Positions 35,191 through 45,503 of a stretch of 64,000 bases of DNA are shown piece after piece. The notes beneath the pieces are model-generated. The model made no database searches. It saw only the letters and a program-made list of their open reading frames with translations, and had not been told where the DNA came from. The position numbers and the translations under genes are program-made. The stretch lies in contig NZ_FXAJ01000001.1 in assembly GCF_900177535.1 (NCBI RefSeq), positions 496,001 through 560,000 on the forward strand, given 5' to 3'. Position 1 is the stretch's first letter. Each line of letters begins with the position of its first letter. This DNA is from Priestia filamentosa. Its GTDB lineage: Bacteria > Bacillota > Bacilli > Bacillales > Bacillaceae_H.

Positions 35191-36524
35191 TGGAAGGAAA
35201 AAAAGGACTTAAAATTGTAACGATAGGTGGAGGATCAAGCTATACACCGGAACTTATTGAAGGCTTTATTAAGAGATATGACGAACTTCCAATTCGTGAA
35301 CTATGGCTCGTTGATATTGATCAAGGAAAAGAAAAATTAGAGATTGTGGGAAATCTCGCTAAGCGAATGGTGAAAAAAGCAGGAGTACCAATTGATATCC
35401 ATCTCACATTAGATAGGAGAGAAGCTTTAAAAGATGCGGATTTTGTGACAACTCAATTTCGCGTTGGTCTTCTTGATGCTCGTAAAAAAGATGAAGAAAT
35501 ACCGTTAAAATATAATGTAATTGGTCAAGAAACAAATGGACCTGGGGGGCTTTTAAAAGGTCTTCGCACAATTCCAATTATTTTAGAGATTTGTCGTGAC
35601 ATTGAAGAGCTTTGCCCAAGTGCATGGCTTATCAATTTCACAAACCCTGCTGGGATGGTAACAGAAGCAATTTTAAGGCATAGCTCAATTACGAAAGTTG
35701 TTGGTCTTTGTAATGTTCCAATTGGGATGAAAATGAAAATTGCTGAAATGCTTGGAGTAGAACAAAGTCGAGTGCATGTTCAGTTTGCAGGTTTAAATCA
35801 CATGGTATTTGGCTTGGATGTGTTTCTAGATGGAGTTAGCATTAAAGAGAAAGTATTGAAAGAAATGGGGAATCCAGAGAATGCAATGACAATGAAAAAC
35901 ATTGCTGGTGTTGCATGGGATTCAGACTTCCTTCAAGCATTGGATGCTATACCGTGCGGTTATCATCGTTATTATTATAAAACAGATGAGATGCTTGCGG
36001 AAGAAATACGAGCTTCCCAAGAGGAAGGAACTCGTGCAGAAGTTGTTAAGGAGCTCGAAAAAGACTTATTTGAACTTTATAAAGATGAGAATTTAAGTAT
36101 TAAGCCCCCACAGCTTGAAAAAAGAGGAGGTGCTTACTACAGTGATGCAGCATGCAGCCTTATTCACTCCATTTACACGGATAAAGGAGATATTCAGCCT
36201 GTTAATACAAGAAACAATGGAGCGATCGCAAGCGTACCATATGATTCAGCTGTTGAAGTAAACTGTGTTATTACAAAAGACGGACCGAAGCCAATTGCAG
36301 TTGGCGACTTGCCTGTTCATGTCCGCGGTCTTGTAAGCTCGATTAAATCCTTTGAAATTACTGCAGCAGAGGCAGCTGTTAGTGGAGATTACAAAAAAGC
36401 TCTTTTAGCAATGACAATCAATCCGCTTGTTCCATCAGATACAATTGCTAAAAAGATTTTAGATGAAATGCTGGAAGCTCACAGAGAGAATTTACCTCAG
36501 TTTTTTAATTCGGTAGAAGCATGA
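35190..36524 (+). CDS. licH: 6-phospho-beta-glucosidase (GH4)
   Basis: Splits phosphorylated cellobiose/lichenan oligosaccharides inside the cell by the NAD- and Mn-dependent redox mechanism of glycoside hydrolase family 4. Motifs: [18 protein letters not shown] (NAD binding), [32 protein letters not shown], the metal-ligand Cys in [10 protein letters not shown] and His in [10 protein letters not shown]. 444 residues. Closes the licBCAH operon and is followed by a bidirectional terminator. Confidence 0.94.
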   Translation: MEGKKGLKIVTIGGGSSYTPELIEGFIKRYDELPIRELWLVDIDQGKEKLEIVGNLAKRMVKKAGVPIDIHLTLDRREALKDADFVTTQFRVGLLDARKKDEEIPLKYNVIGQETNGPGGLLKGLRTIPIILEICRDIEELCPSAWLINFTNPAGMVTEAILRHSSITKVVGLCNVPIGMKMKIAEMLGVEQSRVHVQFAGLNHMVFGLDVFLDGVSIKEKVLKEMGNPENAMTMKNIAGVAWDSDFLQALDAIPCGYHRYYYKTDEMLAEEIRASQEEGTRAEVVKELEKDLFELYKDENLSIKPPQLEKRGGAYYSDAACSLIHSIYTDKGDIQPVNTRNNGAIASVPYDSAVEVNCVITKDGPKPIAVGDLPVHVRGLVSSIKSFEITAAEAAVSGDYKKALLAMTINPLVPSDTIAKKILDEMLEAHRENLPQFFNSVEA

Positions 36525-36558
36525 AAAAAGCGTAAGAGGCTAAGCCTCTTACGCTTTT
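36525..36558. terminator. bidirectional terminator between licH and ypuA
   Basis: AAAAGCGTAAGAGGC and GCCTCTTACGCTTTT form a perfect 15-bp stem around TAA, with A- and T-runs for both strands. Confidence 0.92.
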
Positions 36559-36563
36559 ATAAA

Positions 36564-37442
36564 TTAAAACAAACTTGCAAAGAATGAACGAATCGCGTTA
36601 ATAATACTCATAAAAAACTCTTTTAGTTTCTGCAAGAAGGATTGACCTTCTTCAGAGTTTAAAAAGTCGCTTACTTTTTCTTTTGTAACATTGAACTGAT
36701 TTTCAATTTGGTTCCAGTTAATATCAATGTTTGTTAGTTTATTGAAGAAGTTAACAAGAGAGTTAATTTCCCCTGTTGTTAAGTTGATATTAAGTTCATT
36801 TGCATTATTTTCAATAATTTGCTTAATCTCTTCTTTATTTTCCGGGGTGTTCTTTGCAATTTCTTCTTTTACATTCGCCATTAGAGCAGCTGCTTTTTCT
36901 TTTCCAACAGAGTCGCCAAGCTGGCTTGTTTCCACCATTTCTTCGTTAGCAATCTTTTTAACATCCTCTGGAATTTCTTCACCAGATTGAACTTCATATG
37001 CTTTTAAGATACCTGTTAGAGCAGCCGTTCCTGAAACTTCAAATGGAGCAGTGATGTAGATCTTAGCATCTTTAACTCCTGCAGTAATTAAAGCATTTGT
37101 ATACATTTCATCGGTTACCCAATTGATATTGTTTGTTGTAATGTTAAGACCAGAATCTTTCTCCCCAAGGGTAATACTTGCGGAAGAAATAGCTTTCGTA
37201 CCAATTTGTGATTTTGGAATAAAATCCCCTAAATATTCATGTTCTTCAGCATTTGACACAGTTACTTCCTGTGCATCTTGAGGTACTTCCATTTCATTTA
37301 AGAGCTTTGTTTTTTGTTCTTGCGTTAGATTTTCTCCAAGGGTTACAATCACGTCCCCAACTGCGGCATCAGCAGAAGCAAGAGACGGTAGTATTGTCAA
37401 AGAGATCAATACTGCTAATAATAGTTTGAAACACTTCTTCAA
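36564..37442 (-). CDS. ypuA: DUF1002 domain protein, YpuA-like
   Basis: A secreted or surface-attached protein of unknown function. The N-terminal signal peptide is clear (CFKLLLAVLISLTILPSLAS then ADA). The mature part carries the DUF1002 pattern: DVIVTLGENLTQEQKTKLLN, a central VSGTAALTGILKAYE, and helical acidic repeats at the end, finishing in a hydrophobic SIINAIRSFFASLF. Translation starts at TTG (37442-37440) with AAGGAGG at the correct distance. 292 residues, close to B. subtilis YpuA, which some work links to cell envelope physiology. Confidence 0.88.
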   Translation of the reverse strand: MKKCFKLLLAVLISLTILPSLASADAAVGDVIVTLGENLTQEQKTKLLNEMEVPQDAQEVTVSNAEEHEYLGDFIPKSQIGTKAISSASITLGEKDSGLNITTNNINWVTDEMYTNALITAGVKDAKIYITAPFEVSGTAALTGILKAYEVQSGEEIPEDVKKIANEEMVETSQLGDSVGKEKAAALMANVKEEIAKNTPENKEEIKQIIENNANELNINLTTGEINSLVNFFNKLTNIDINWNQIENQFNVTKEKVSDFLNSEEGQSFLQKLKEFFMSIINAIRSFFASLF

Positions 37443-37678
37443 GGTTCAAAACCTCCTTCGTAGACGAAAAGCCATGTTCATTATAGTATGTTTTCTTTCG
37501 CTCTGGCAATAGCAAAAAGAAGGGCTAAGATCTTACTAGATTATTAGACGAATGAAAAAGGAAAGAGTTTCAAAAAAGTTATATTCTTAAAAAATAAAAG
37601 AAGGAAATGAAAAATTCGTGTCTCTCACATTTATGTGGTAAGATAGGATGGAAATTGTTTAATAAAGGAGCGATTACT

Positions 37679-38116
37679 ATGGCGAAAAAAGGCTATATTT
37701 TAATGCAAAATGGTGAAAAAATTGAATTTGATCTTTATCCAAATGAAGCACCGATTACAGTTGAAAATTTTGAAAAACTAGCAAACGAAGGATTTTATAA
37801 TGGTTTAACATTCCACCGTGTTATTCCTGGGTTTGTTTCTCAAGGTGGATGTCCAATTGGAAATGGGACAGGTTCTGCAGATAAAACAATTCCTTGTGAA
37901 ACAGACAACAACCCGCACAAGCATGTTGTAGGTTCACTTTCTATGGCACATGCTGGCCGTGATACTGGTTCTTGTCAGTTCTTCATCGTACATGCTCCAC
38001 AGCCTCATTTAGATGGCGTACATACGGTGTTTGGACAAGTAACAAGCGGCATTGAGACGGCATTAAATATGTCTAATGGCGACATTATGGAAAAAGTGGA
38101 AGTTTTTGACGCGTAA
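37679..38116 (+). CDS. ppiB: peptidyl-prolyl cis-trans isomerase B (cyclophilin)
   Basis: Cytoplasmic cyclophilin that speeds proline isomerisation in folding proteins. Signature residues are seen in [16 protein letters not shown], the [20 protein letters not shown] core and [13 protein letters not shown] 37679 follows AAAGGAG (37665-37671); a longer in-frame start at 37607 is not supported. 145 residues against 143 in B. subtilis. It is followed by its own terminator. Confidence 0.95.
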   Translation: MAKKGYILMQNGEKIEFDLYPNEAPITVENFEKLANEGFYNGLTFHRVIPGFVSQGGCPIGNGTGSADKTIPCETDNNPHKHVVGSLSMAHAGRDTGSCQFFIVHAPQPHLDGVHTVFGQVTSGIETALNMSNGDIMEKVEVFDA

Positions 38117-38122
38117 AAAGTG

Positions 38123-38150
38123 GAGGAACAGGTTTGTTCCTCTTTCTTTT
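38123..38150 (+). terminator. Rho-independent terminator after ppiB
   Basis: GAGGAACA (38123-38130) pairs with TGTTCCTC (38135-38142), followed by a T-rich tail. Confidence 0.8.
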
Positions 38151-38155
38151 CTATA

Positions 38156-39322
<1,167 letters not shown>

Positions 39323-39377
39323 GTTTTTAACCTCCTATAAAAAGTGTAGCATATGTTTTTCTTTCTTCAAAATAAAG

Positions 39378-39406
39378 AGGAGTTAGCAATTGCTAACTCC
39401 TTTTTT
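39378..39406 (-). terminator. terminator-like hairpin after the YjcZ-family gene
   Basis: GGAGTTAGCA and TGCTAACTCC form a 10-bp stem around AT. On the minus strand it follows the peptide gene and is trailed by TCTTTATTTT. A cleaner T run is on the plus strand, where no gene precedes it. Confidence 0.65.
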
Positions 39407-39411
39407 ACCTA

Positions 39412-39504
39412 TTAGCACCAAGCTGCACCTACGATAATAAGCAAAATAAATAAAACAACGATAAGCGCAAATCCGCTTCCACAATTAAACCCTTTTTCAC
39501 CCAT
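39412..39504 (-). CDS. YjcZ-family sporulation peptide, 30 residues
   Basis: A very short membrane peptide: MGEKGFNCGSGFALIVVLFI continuing with LLIIVGAAWC. The pattern of a short Gly/Cys/Phe-containing head, one hydrophobic helix of about 17 residues and a final W-C is that of the YjcZ/YtzI-like family annotated as sporulation proteins in Bacillaceae. The start is fixed by a perfect site (AAAGGAGG on the minus strand, about 7 bases away), and a hairpin follows the stop. Its function is unknown; such peptides are found in spores of some relatives. Confidence 0.85.
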   Translation of the reverse strand: MGEKGFNCGSGFALIVVLFILLIIVGAAWC

Positions 39505-39596
39505 GATATTTTCCTCCTTTAATCTTTCTTACATAAGCATAGTATGTTCTTTCTTTCGTTTTGGTTGGGCAATATACCCAATTCCAAAAATTATTA

Positions 39597-39625
39597 TTGG
39601 ACAGAAGACTATAATCCTCTATACT
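39597..39625 (+). promoter_or_regulatory. SigA-type promoter for scpA-scpB
   Basis: TTGGAC (39597-39602), 17-base spacer, TATACT (39620-39625), 49 bases before scpA. Confidence 0.7.
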
Positions 39626-39674
39626 AGTTACAGAATGCTCTTAAAGATGAAAGAAAAAGTGTTGGTGAAGTGTA

Positions 39675-40430
39675 GTGGAATATAGTGTAAAAATAGATGC
39701 TTTTGAAGGACCGCTTGATTTGCTGCTGCACCTTATTAATCGTTACGAAATCGACATATATGATATTCCTGTAGCTAAAATCACAGAGCAGTATATGTCT
39801 TACGTTCATACGATGCAAGAGCTTCAGCTTGATGTAGCAAGTGAATATTTAGTAATGGCTGCAACTCTTTTAGCAATTAAAAGCAAGATGCTACTTCCGA
39901 AAGAAGAAGAGCTTGAAGAACTAGAAGAGGACTTTGATGAAGAAGATCCTAGGGATGAGCTTATGCAACGTCTTCTTCAATATCGTCGCTTCAAAGAAGT
40001 TGCAAAAGATTTTGAAGAACGGGATATAGAGCGTGGATATGTTTTTACACGTCCTCCTCAAGATTTACAAAGCATGGAGATCGAAGCGCAAGAAAGCAGA
40101 GAGCTTTCCGTTTCAATGTACGATATATTAAGCGCAGTTCAGAAACTATTAAAACGAAAAAAAATTCAAAAGCCGTTAAAAACTCGGATTGCAAGACAAG
40201 AAATTCAAATTGAAGATCGGATGACTGATATTTTAAAAGATCTTCGAACAACGCGGAAGAAAACAAGCTTTTTTGAACTTTTCCCTGTTCCTGAACGAGA
40301 ACACATTGTTGTGACATTTTTAGCAGTGTTAGAGCTTTTAAAACAAAACCAAATTATTGTAGAACAAAAAGGGAATTTTGATGAACTTTTCGTGTCTGCA
40401 AGCCAAGGAGGAGAAGCTGGTGAAGAATGA
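39675..40430 (+). CDS. scpA: segregation and condensation protein A
   Basis: Kleisin subunit that bridges the SMC heads in the chromosome condensin complex. The N-terminal kleisin motif [20 protein letters not shown] and [20 protein letters not shown] are conserved, an acidic middle ([19 protein letters not shown]) follows, and a C-terminal winged helix ends the protein. Start GTG 39675, with a weak GGTGA site, 251 residues exactly as in B. subtilis. scpB begins inside its last codons. Confidence 0.95.
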   Translation: MEYSVKIDAFEGPLDLLLHLINRYEIDIYDIPVAKITEQYMSYVHTMQELQLDVASEYLVMAATLLAIKSKMLLPKEEELEELEEDFDEEDPRDELMQRLLQYRRFKEVAKDFEERDIERGYVFTRPPQDLQSMEIEAQESRELSVSMYDILSAVQKLLKRKKIQKPLKTRIARQEIQIEDRMTDILKDLRTTRKKTSFFELFPVPEREHIVVTFLAVLELLKQNQIIVEQKGNFDELFVSASQGGEAGEE

Positions 40431-40992
40431 GAAATGGTTTTCGATTATTGAAGCTCTCCTTTTTACAGTAGGTGATGAAAAGGCAACGCTCGAACAAATT
40501 TCAGCTGCACTTGAGCTTTCCTTACAAGAAACAAAGGAGTGTATGGAGGAGTTTCAAACCTTTTATGCTCAGAGTGAAAGAGGAATGAGCGTTTTAGAAA
40601 TTGCGGGCGGCTATCAGCTTGCAACGAGAAAAGAATACTCGGAATATATAAAACGTCTTATTTCTGTACCAACACATCAATCTCTTTCGCAAGCTGCTCT
40701 TGAAACACTTGCGATTATCGCTTATCGTCAGCCTATTACACGGCTTGAAGTTGAGGATATAAGAGGAGTAAAAACAGATAGAGCACTTCAAACGCTTGTT
40801 GCCAAAGCCCTTGTAAAAGAAGTAGGAAGAGCAGAAGGGGCAGGACGAGCTATTTTGTATGGAACAACAGATGATTTTTTAGCTCATTTCGGCTTTAAAA
40901 CGCTTGAGGAACTACCTCCATTGCCAGAGGAGTTTTATGAAGAAGAAGTAGAAAAAGAAGCAGATTTATTTTTCGAAAAAATGAATGAGTAA
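40420..40992 (+). CDS. scpB: segregation and condensation protein B
   Basis: Winged-helix partner (kite protein) that dimerises on ScpA in the SMC complex. Conserved parts: [60 protein letters not shown], and [19 protein letters not shown] choose GTG 40420 because AAGGAGGAG (40405-40413) lies 6 bases before it; the in-frame ATG at 40378 would run 14 residues into scpA. 190 residues. It overlaps scpA by 11 bases, consistent with coupled synthesis. Confidence 0.94.
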   Translation: MKNEKWFSIIEALLFTVGDEKATLEQISAALELSLQETKECMEEFQTFYAQSERGMSVLEIAGGYQLATRKEYSEYIKRLISVPTHQSLSQAALETLAIIAYRQPITRLEVEDIRGVKTDRALQTLVAKALVKEVGRAEGAGRAILYGTTDDFLAHFGFKTLEELPPLPEEFYEEEVEKEADLFFEKMNE

Positions 40993-41154
40993 ATAGCCGA
41001 AAAAAAAGACTTTTTTTGTATAAAAAGACGAATTTTTTCATATAATGGACAATCGCAGTGCCGCTTATAGAAAACGTGTATAAAATATGACAAGAGCAAC
41101 AAAGCTTGGCCACTATATGAAATTCGTAGAGTAAAGATATTCGGAGGCGAAAAA

Positions 41155-41625
41155 ATGCAGGAACATACCGTGCAAAAACAAGTTGAATTTGCACAAACAA
41201 AGCTTTCCGTCATTGAACAGAAGCTTCAGCATTATTTAAATTACACAAACATTACGGTTCTGGAGAGAGAAGGAAAGGAAAAAGAGGAATATCCACTCCT
41301 TTTATCAGATTTGCGTCGGCTTTCTGTACACTGCTTAGAAGCAAAAGAAGCTTGTACAATGTTTTTAACAACCAAAGCCGTACCCTCCGCTCAAGCCCAG
41401 CAGCTATTAAAACGAATTTACCAGCGCTGTGTACTTGAGTTTTTCAATCCTAAAAATGACTTGTGGTATGAGAACAGTAGGGCATCATACACAGGAAGTG
41501 ATGCAATTCACTTTCGATTTGAGGCCCCAAACTCCGTTCACGTCCTGTTTCGGAATATTGAAGAGCCATTCCTTTCTTTACAGGAAGAACTTCAAATGTA
41601 TGAAAAAAACTATTTTGCTAATTAA
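41155..41625 (+). CDS. ypuI: DUF3907 family protein, YpuI-like
   Basis: A helical soluble protein of unknown function; VQKQVEFAQTKLSVIEQKLQ, SDLRRLSVHCLEAKEAC and CVLEFFNPKNDLWYENSR resemble B. subtilis YpuI, which lies at the same point between scpB and dacB. 156 residues, somewhat shorter than the B. subtilis protein. AAGGAGGCG-like site (TCGGAGGCG) precedes the ATG. A strong terminator follows. Confidence 0.83.
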   Translation: MQEHTVQKQVEFAQTKLSVIEQKLQHYLNYTNITVLEREGKEKEEYPLLLSDLRRLSVHCLEAKEACTMFLTTKAVPSAQAQQLLKRIYQRCVLEFFNPKNDLWYENSRASYTGSDAIHFRFEAPNSVHVLFRNIEEPFLSLQEELQMYEKNYFAN

Positions 41626-41678
41626 ATAAAGAAGAAAAACGTCAGCACACGTGCTGACGTTTTTTCTTCTTTATTTTT
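41625..41678 (+). terminator. long-stem terminator after ypuI
   Basis: A stem of about 25 bp centred at 41650: core ACGTCAGCAC / GTGCTGACGT, extended by AAATAAAGAAGAAAA / TTTTTTCTTCTTTATTT with one unpaired base. Confidence 0.9.
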
Positions 41679-41680
41679 AA

Positions 41681-41709
41681 TCATATCAGCAAACGGACAG
41701 GCATAAACT
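41681..41709 (+). promoter_or_regulatory. SigE-type promoter for dacB-spmA-spmB
   Basis: TCATATC (41681-41687), 14-base spacer, CATAAACT (41702-41709). These match the SigE consensus kmATATT / CATACAnT with one mismatch each. dacB and spmAB are mother-cell genes in B. subtilis. Confidence 0.75.
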
Positions 41710-41747
41710 TGTACAAACAAATGATGTGCTAAAGGGACGTGGAGACG

Positions 41748-42884
41748 ATGAAGGGTTATAAAAAAATTCTTTGCTATATGATAGTCACTATATTTCTTGC
41801 TGGTACCTTTCCATTAAAGAGTCAAGCTCAAGGAGAGGTTAGTGCACGGAGCGCTATATTAATAGATCAGCGCTCAGGAAGAATTCTGTATGAAAAAGAC
41901 ATTCATGAAAAGCGTCGTATTGCGAGCATCACTAAGATTATGACAGCCATTCTGGCGGTGGAGTCTGGAGAAATGAACAAAAAAGTAAAAGTAAGTCGAG
42001 AAGCCATTCAAACAGAAGGCTCTGCTATTTATCTAGAGGAAAACGAAAAAATCTTACTTGAAGATTTAGTCTACGGTCTTATGCTTAGATCTGGTAACGA
42101 TGCGGCAGAAGCTATTGCAGAGCATGTTGGAGGAAGTAAAGAAGGCTTTGTTTACTTAATGAACCAAAAAGCAGCTGAGATTGGCATGCAAAATACAGAG
42201 TTTGCAAATCCACACGGTCTTGATGATCATGAAAATCACTATTCAACAGCGTATGATATGGCCATTTTAATGAAGTATGCGATGAACAGCAAAAAGTTCC
42301 GAGAAATCTCTGGAACAAAAACATATCGAACTAAAAGCGGAGCACATGTACGCGTATTTAAAAACAAAAATAAGCTTCTTACAAGCCTTTATCCATATAC
42401 AACAGGCGGAAAGACAGGATATACAAAAAGAGCGAAAAGAACGCTTGTCTCGTCAGCACAGAAAGATGGTTTAGACCTCATTGCTGTAACGATTAATGCA
42501 CCGAGTGACTGGGATGATCACATCTACATGTATAACATGGGGTTCGACAACTATAAAGCAACAAAAGTTGTCCAAGAAGGCGAGATTGAAGGTGTGAAAA
42601 ATAAGTTTTATGAAGACAAACTTTATGTAAAAAGAGATTTTATTTATCCTCTTACAGAAAAAGAGCAGGAAAAAGTAAAAACGAAGCTTACCCTTTTAAA
42701 ACCAAGAAAAAAGGAATGGAAAGATGAAAGAAATGTCCCACAGATTGTTGGGAAGATTTCTATTTCTCTAGATGGCAAAGCTCTTGGTGAGATGCCCATT
42801 TATTATGATCATGGAGGAAAAGAAACAGGATCGTTTTTCGAGAAAGCAAAAGAACTGTTCTTTATAGGCCAAGGAGTACGATAG
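41748..42884 (+). CDS. dacB: D-alanyl-D-alanine carboxypeptidase DacB (PBP5*)
   Basis: Sporulation-specific low-mass penicillin-binding protein that lowers cortex cross-linking. A signal peptide (ILCYMIVTIFLAGTFPLKSQA) precedes the motifs IASITKIMTA (S-x-x-K), LRSGNDAAEA (S-x-N) and GGKTGYTKRA (K-T-G). ATG 41748 is chosen over GTG 41739, as GGGACGTGGAG lies before it. 378 residues, near the 382 of B. subtilis. A SigE-type promoter sits 39 bases upstream. It is followed by one base and then spmA. Confidence 0.94.
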   Translation: MKGYKKILCYMIVTIFLAGTFPLKSQAQGEVSARSAILIDQRSGRILYEKDIHEKRRIASITKIMTAILAVESGEMNKKVKVSREAIQTEGSAIYLEENEKILLEDLVYGLMLRSGNDAAEAIAEHVGGSKEGFVYLMNQKAAEIGMQNTEFANPHGLDDHENHYSTAYDMAILMKYAMNSKKFREISGTKTYRTKSGAHVRVFKNKNKLLTSLYPYTTGGKTGYTKRAKRTLVSSAQKDGLDLIAVTINAPSDWDDHIYMYNMGFDNYKATKVVQEGEIEGVKNKFYEDKLYVKRDFIYPLTEKEQEKVKTKLTLLKPRKKEWKDERNVPQIVGKISISLDGKALGEMPIYYDHGGKETGSFFEKAKELFFIGQGVR

Positions 42885-42885
42885 C

Positions 42886-43482
42886 ATGGTTAATATTATT
42901 TGGGTTTTGCTCACAGTTATTGGCTTAGTATTTGCGGTTGTGAATGGAAAAGTAGAGGAAGTAAATAAGGCTATTTTTCAAGGAGCACAAGAGGCTGTAA
43001 CAATTAGTTTAGGTCTTATTAGTGTTCTTGTGTTTTGGCTTGGGTTAATGAAAATTGCTGAGGGAGCAGGTTTGCTTGTAAAACTTGCTCGCTTAGCTCG
43101 TCCTTTCATTTCAAGGCTTTTTCCAGAGCTTCCGAAGGATCATCCAGCAATTGGATATATTTTGTCAAATATGATGGCTAATATGTTTGGACTTGGCAAT
43201 GCTGCAACGCCCCTTGGAATTAAAGCAATGGAAGAGATGAAGCGAGCGAACAACGGAAAAAATGAAGCAAGCAGCTCAATGATCACTTTTCTAGCTCTTA
43301 ATACATCGAGTATAACGCTTGTGCCGACAACGGTCATTGCTCTTCGCATTACGTATGAGTCAGAAAGCCCTGCTGAAATTATCGGAGCAACGCTTCTAGC
43401 AACTTGTGTTTCCATGCTTGGTGCTATTTTACTTGATCGTTTCTTTTATCTTCGTCGTTTGAAAAAAGGTGGGAAAAAGTAA
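42886..43482 (+). CDS. spmA: spore maturation protein A
   Basis: Integral membrane protein needed for full dehydration of the spore core. It has nucleoside-transporter-gate-like segments: AVTISLGLISVLVFWLGLMK, GYILSNMMANMFGLGNAATP, and FLALNTSSITLVPTTVIALR. 198 residues. Located one base after dacB; its stop overlaps the spmB start by one base. Normal for the dacB-spmA-spmB operon. Confidence 0.95.
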   Translation: MVNIIWVLLTVIGLVFAVVNGKVEEVNKAIFQGAQEAVTISLGLISVLVFWLGLMKIAEGAGLLVKLARLARPFISRLFPELPKDHPAIGYILSNMMANMFGLGNAATPLGIKAMEEMKRANNGKNEASSSMITFLALNTSSITLVPTTVIALRITYESESPAEIIGATLLATCVSMLGAILLDRFFYLRRLKKGGKK

Positions 43483-44015
43483 TGGAAATCGTAAATTTTA
43501 TTTCGATTTTACTCATTCCGCTTATTATTGGTTTTATTCTAATCTATGCTACTTTCAAAAAAATACCAACGTACGAGCTGTTTGTTGAAGGCGGAAAAGA
43601 AGGGATCAGTTTAGCTTTCTCTATTATTCCTTATTTAGTTGGGATGCTCGTAGCTATTTCTATTTTTAGAGCTTCAGGAGCGATGGAATGGCTTCTTTCA
43701 TTTTTAAAACCAATGCTTCTTGCGATTGGCGTTCCTCCTGAAATTGTGCCGCTTGCACTTATTCGTCCGATCTCAGGAAATGCAGCTCTTGGAATGACGT
43801 CTGACTTACTTGCAACGTATGGACCAGATTCCTTTATTGGACGGCTTGCTTCCGTTATGCAAGGAAGTACAGATACGACGTTTTATGTATTAACCGTTTA
43901 TTTCGGAGCGGTGGGAATTAAAAAAATGGGGGACGCTGTCAAAGTTGGCCTGCTTGCAGATTTAGTCGGAATTATTGCGGCAATTGTTATTGTAACGCTT
44001 ATATTCGGAGCATGA
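43482..44015 (+). CDS. spmB: spore maturation protein B
   Basis: Membrane partner of SpmA with the same gate-domain type: ELFVEGGKEGISLAFSIIPY, LVGMLVAISIFRASGAMEWL, IRPISGNAALGMTSDLLATY and GSTDTTFYVLTVYFGAVGI. 177 residues. It starts within the spmA stop codon (TAATGG), indicating translational coupling, and is followed by a terminator. Confidence 0.95.
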   Translation: MEIVNFISILLIPLIIGFILIYATFKKIPTYELFVEGGKEGISLAFSIIPYLVGMLVAISIFRASGAMEWLLSFLKPMLLAIGVPPEIVPLALIRPISGNAALGMTSDLLATYGPDSFIGRLASVMQGSTDTTFYVLTVYFGAVGIKKMGDAVKVGLLADLVGIIAAIVIVTLIFGA

Positions 44016-44017
44016 TG

Positions 44018-44047
44018 AAAAAGCTTCTTTATAAAAGAAGCTTTTTT
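44018..44047 (+). terminator. Rho-independent terminator after spmB
   Basis: AAAAAGCTTCTTT and AAAGAAGCTTTTT pair around ATA, followed by T. Confidence 0.9.
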
Positions 44048-44138
44048 ATCGTATATGGATGATAAGAATGAGCTTTTAAAGGAAAACTACTTGTACAACA
44101 TATATGAAACAAGTAAGATGTACAAGAGGTGAATAACG

Positions 44139-44873
44139 ATGGAACGATTACAAAAAGTGATTGCACACGCAGGAATTGCGTCAAGAAGAAAAGCAGAACA
44201 GCTTATTTTAGAAGGAAAAGTGAGAGTCAATGGCAAAGTAATTAAAGAGCTTGGAACAAAAGTAAAGCCACAGGACCGTGTTGAAGTTGAGGGAGTACAA
44301 ATTGAACAGGAGAAACCTGTTTATTTCTTATTATATAAACCAACAGGGGTTATTTCGAGTGTAACAGATGATAAAGATCGTAAAACTGTACGAGATTATT
44401 TTCCGTATGTAGAAGAACGCATTTATCCAATTGGGCGTCTTGATTACGATACGTCAGGTCTTTTACTTATGACAAATGACGGAGCTTTTGCTAATCATCT
44501 TATGCATCCAAAATATGAAATTGAAAAAACATATATTGCAAAAGTGAAAGGCATTCCACAAAAACATGAAGTTCGCTTGCTAGAAAAAGGAGTACGTCTT
44601 GAAGATGGTGTAACAGCCCCAGCAAAAGTACGTGTTCTTTCCGTTGATAAGCGAAAACAAACATCGATTGTAGAGCTTGTTATTCATGAAGGAAGAAATC
44701 GTCAAGTTCGTCGTATGCTTGAAACAGTTGGATATCCGGTCGTAAAGTTAAAGCGTGAACGCTATGCGTTTTTAGATTTAGTTGGTTTAAATGCAGGAGA
44801 GGCAAGAGAACTTACTCCACATGAAGTGAAAAAATTAAATTCGCTTGCGGATACAGGAAAAGAGCGAGTGTGA
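44139..44873 (+). CDS. rluB: 23S rRNA pseudouridine synthase RluB
   Basis: Isomerises a uridine in helix 93 of 23S rRNA (position 2633 in B. subtilis numbering). The N-terminal S4 RNA-binding domain (LQKVIAHAGIASRRKAEQLI) is followed by the RsuA/RluB catalytic signature IGRLDYDTSGLLLMTNDG with the essential Asp, then VELVIHEGRNRQVRRML. 244 residues, GAGGTGAATAACG before the ATG. Lies between spmB and resA as in B. subtilis. Confidence 0.94.
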   Translation: MERLQKVIAHAGIASRRKAEQLILEGKVRVNGKVIKELGTKVKPQDRVEVEGVQIEQEKPVYFLLYKPTGVISSVTDDKDRKTVRDYFPYVEERIYPIGRLDYDTSGLLLMTNDGAFANHLMHPKYEIEKTYIAKVKGIPQKHEVRLLEKGVRLEDGVTAPAKVRVLSVDKRKQTSIVELVIHEGRNRQVRRMLETVGYPVVKLKRERYAFLDLVGLNAGEARELTPHEVKKLNSLADTGKERV

Positions 44874-44920
44874 AGCAACTGCTTCATACTCCTTTCACTA
44901 TACTTTAGTATGGTGAAAGG
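44868..44920 (+). promoter_or_regulatory. two tandem stem-loops between rluB and resA
   Basis: GTGTGAAGC (44868-44876) pairs with GCTTCATAC (44881-44889), and CCTTTCACTATAC (44891-44903) with GTATGGTGAAAGG (44908-44920), each with one G-U. Neither is followed by a T run, so they are not ordinary terminators; they could be a weak terminator pair, a processing site or part of the resA leader. Confidence 0.5.
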
Positions 44921-44963
44921 GATATATGTAAGCGGATAACTTATCGATGTAAAGGGGGATTTT

Positions 44964-45491
44964 ATGAAAAAGAAAAAAAGACGTCTCCTCGTTCGAACGA
45001 TTATTTTGTCCATCTTGTTTAGTGCTGTTGGCTATACAATGTACGCTCAATTTTTTGCTGAAAAAGAGAAAGTTGTGGTTGGGGAAAAAGCGCCTGACTT
45101 TGTCCTAGAAGATTTAAACGGAGAAAAACATAAGCTTTCAGATTATGAAGGAAAAGGCGTTTTCTTAAACTTTTGGGGAACGTGGTGCAAGCCTTGTGCA
45201 AAAGAAATGCCCGTGATGCAAAATCAGTATGAGCAGTTTAAAGACAAAGGAGTCGAAATCCTAGCTGTAAATGCAGATGAGACTGAGCTTGCTGTTAATC
45301 GATTTTCGAAAAGTTATGGGCTTACATTTCCTGTGATGATTGATGATGGTGGAGAAGTGCAGACCGCATATGATATTGGCCCTTTGCCAACAACTATTTT
45401 AATAGATTCCAAAGGGGAGATTGTTGATATTTTTGAAGGTGGACTTGATGAACAAAAAATCAAGGAATATATGGATAACATAAAGCCATAG
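44964..45491 (+). CDS. resA: thiol-disulfide oxidoreductase ResA
   Basis: Membrane-anchored, thioredoxin-like protein facing outside that reduces the cysteines of apocytochrome c before haem attachment. One N-terminal membrane anchor after MKKKKRRLL (TIILSILFSAVGYTMYAQFF) and the active site Cys75-Lys-Pro-Cys78 in FWGTWCKPCAKE are visible; the cis-proline is in IGPLPTTILI. 175 residues. AAAGGGGGA precedes the ATG. First gene of resABC; in B. subtilis resA is activated by ResD~P under low oxygen. Confidence 0.95.
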   Translation: MKKKKRRLLVRTIILSILFSAVGYTMYAQFFAEKEKVVVGEKAPDFVLEDLNGEKHKLSDYEGKGVFLNFWGTWCKPCAKEMPVMQNQYEQFKDKGVEILAVNADETELAVNRFSKSYGLTFPVMIDDGGEVQTAYDIGPLPTTILIDSKGEIVDIFEGGLDEQKIKEYMDNIKP

Positions 45492-45503
45492 GAGGTTTGA
45501 AAC

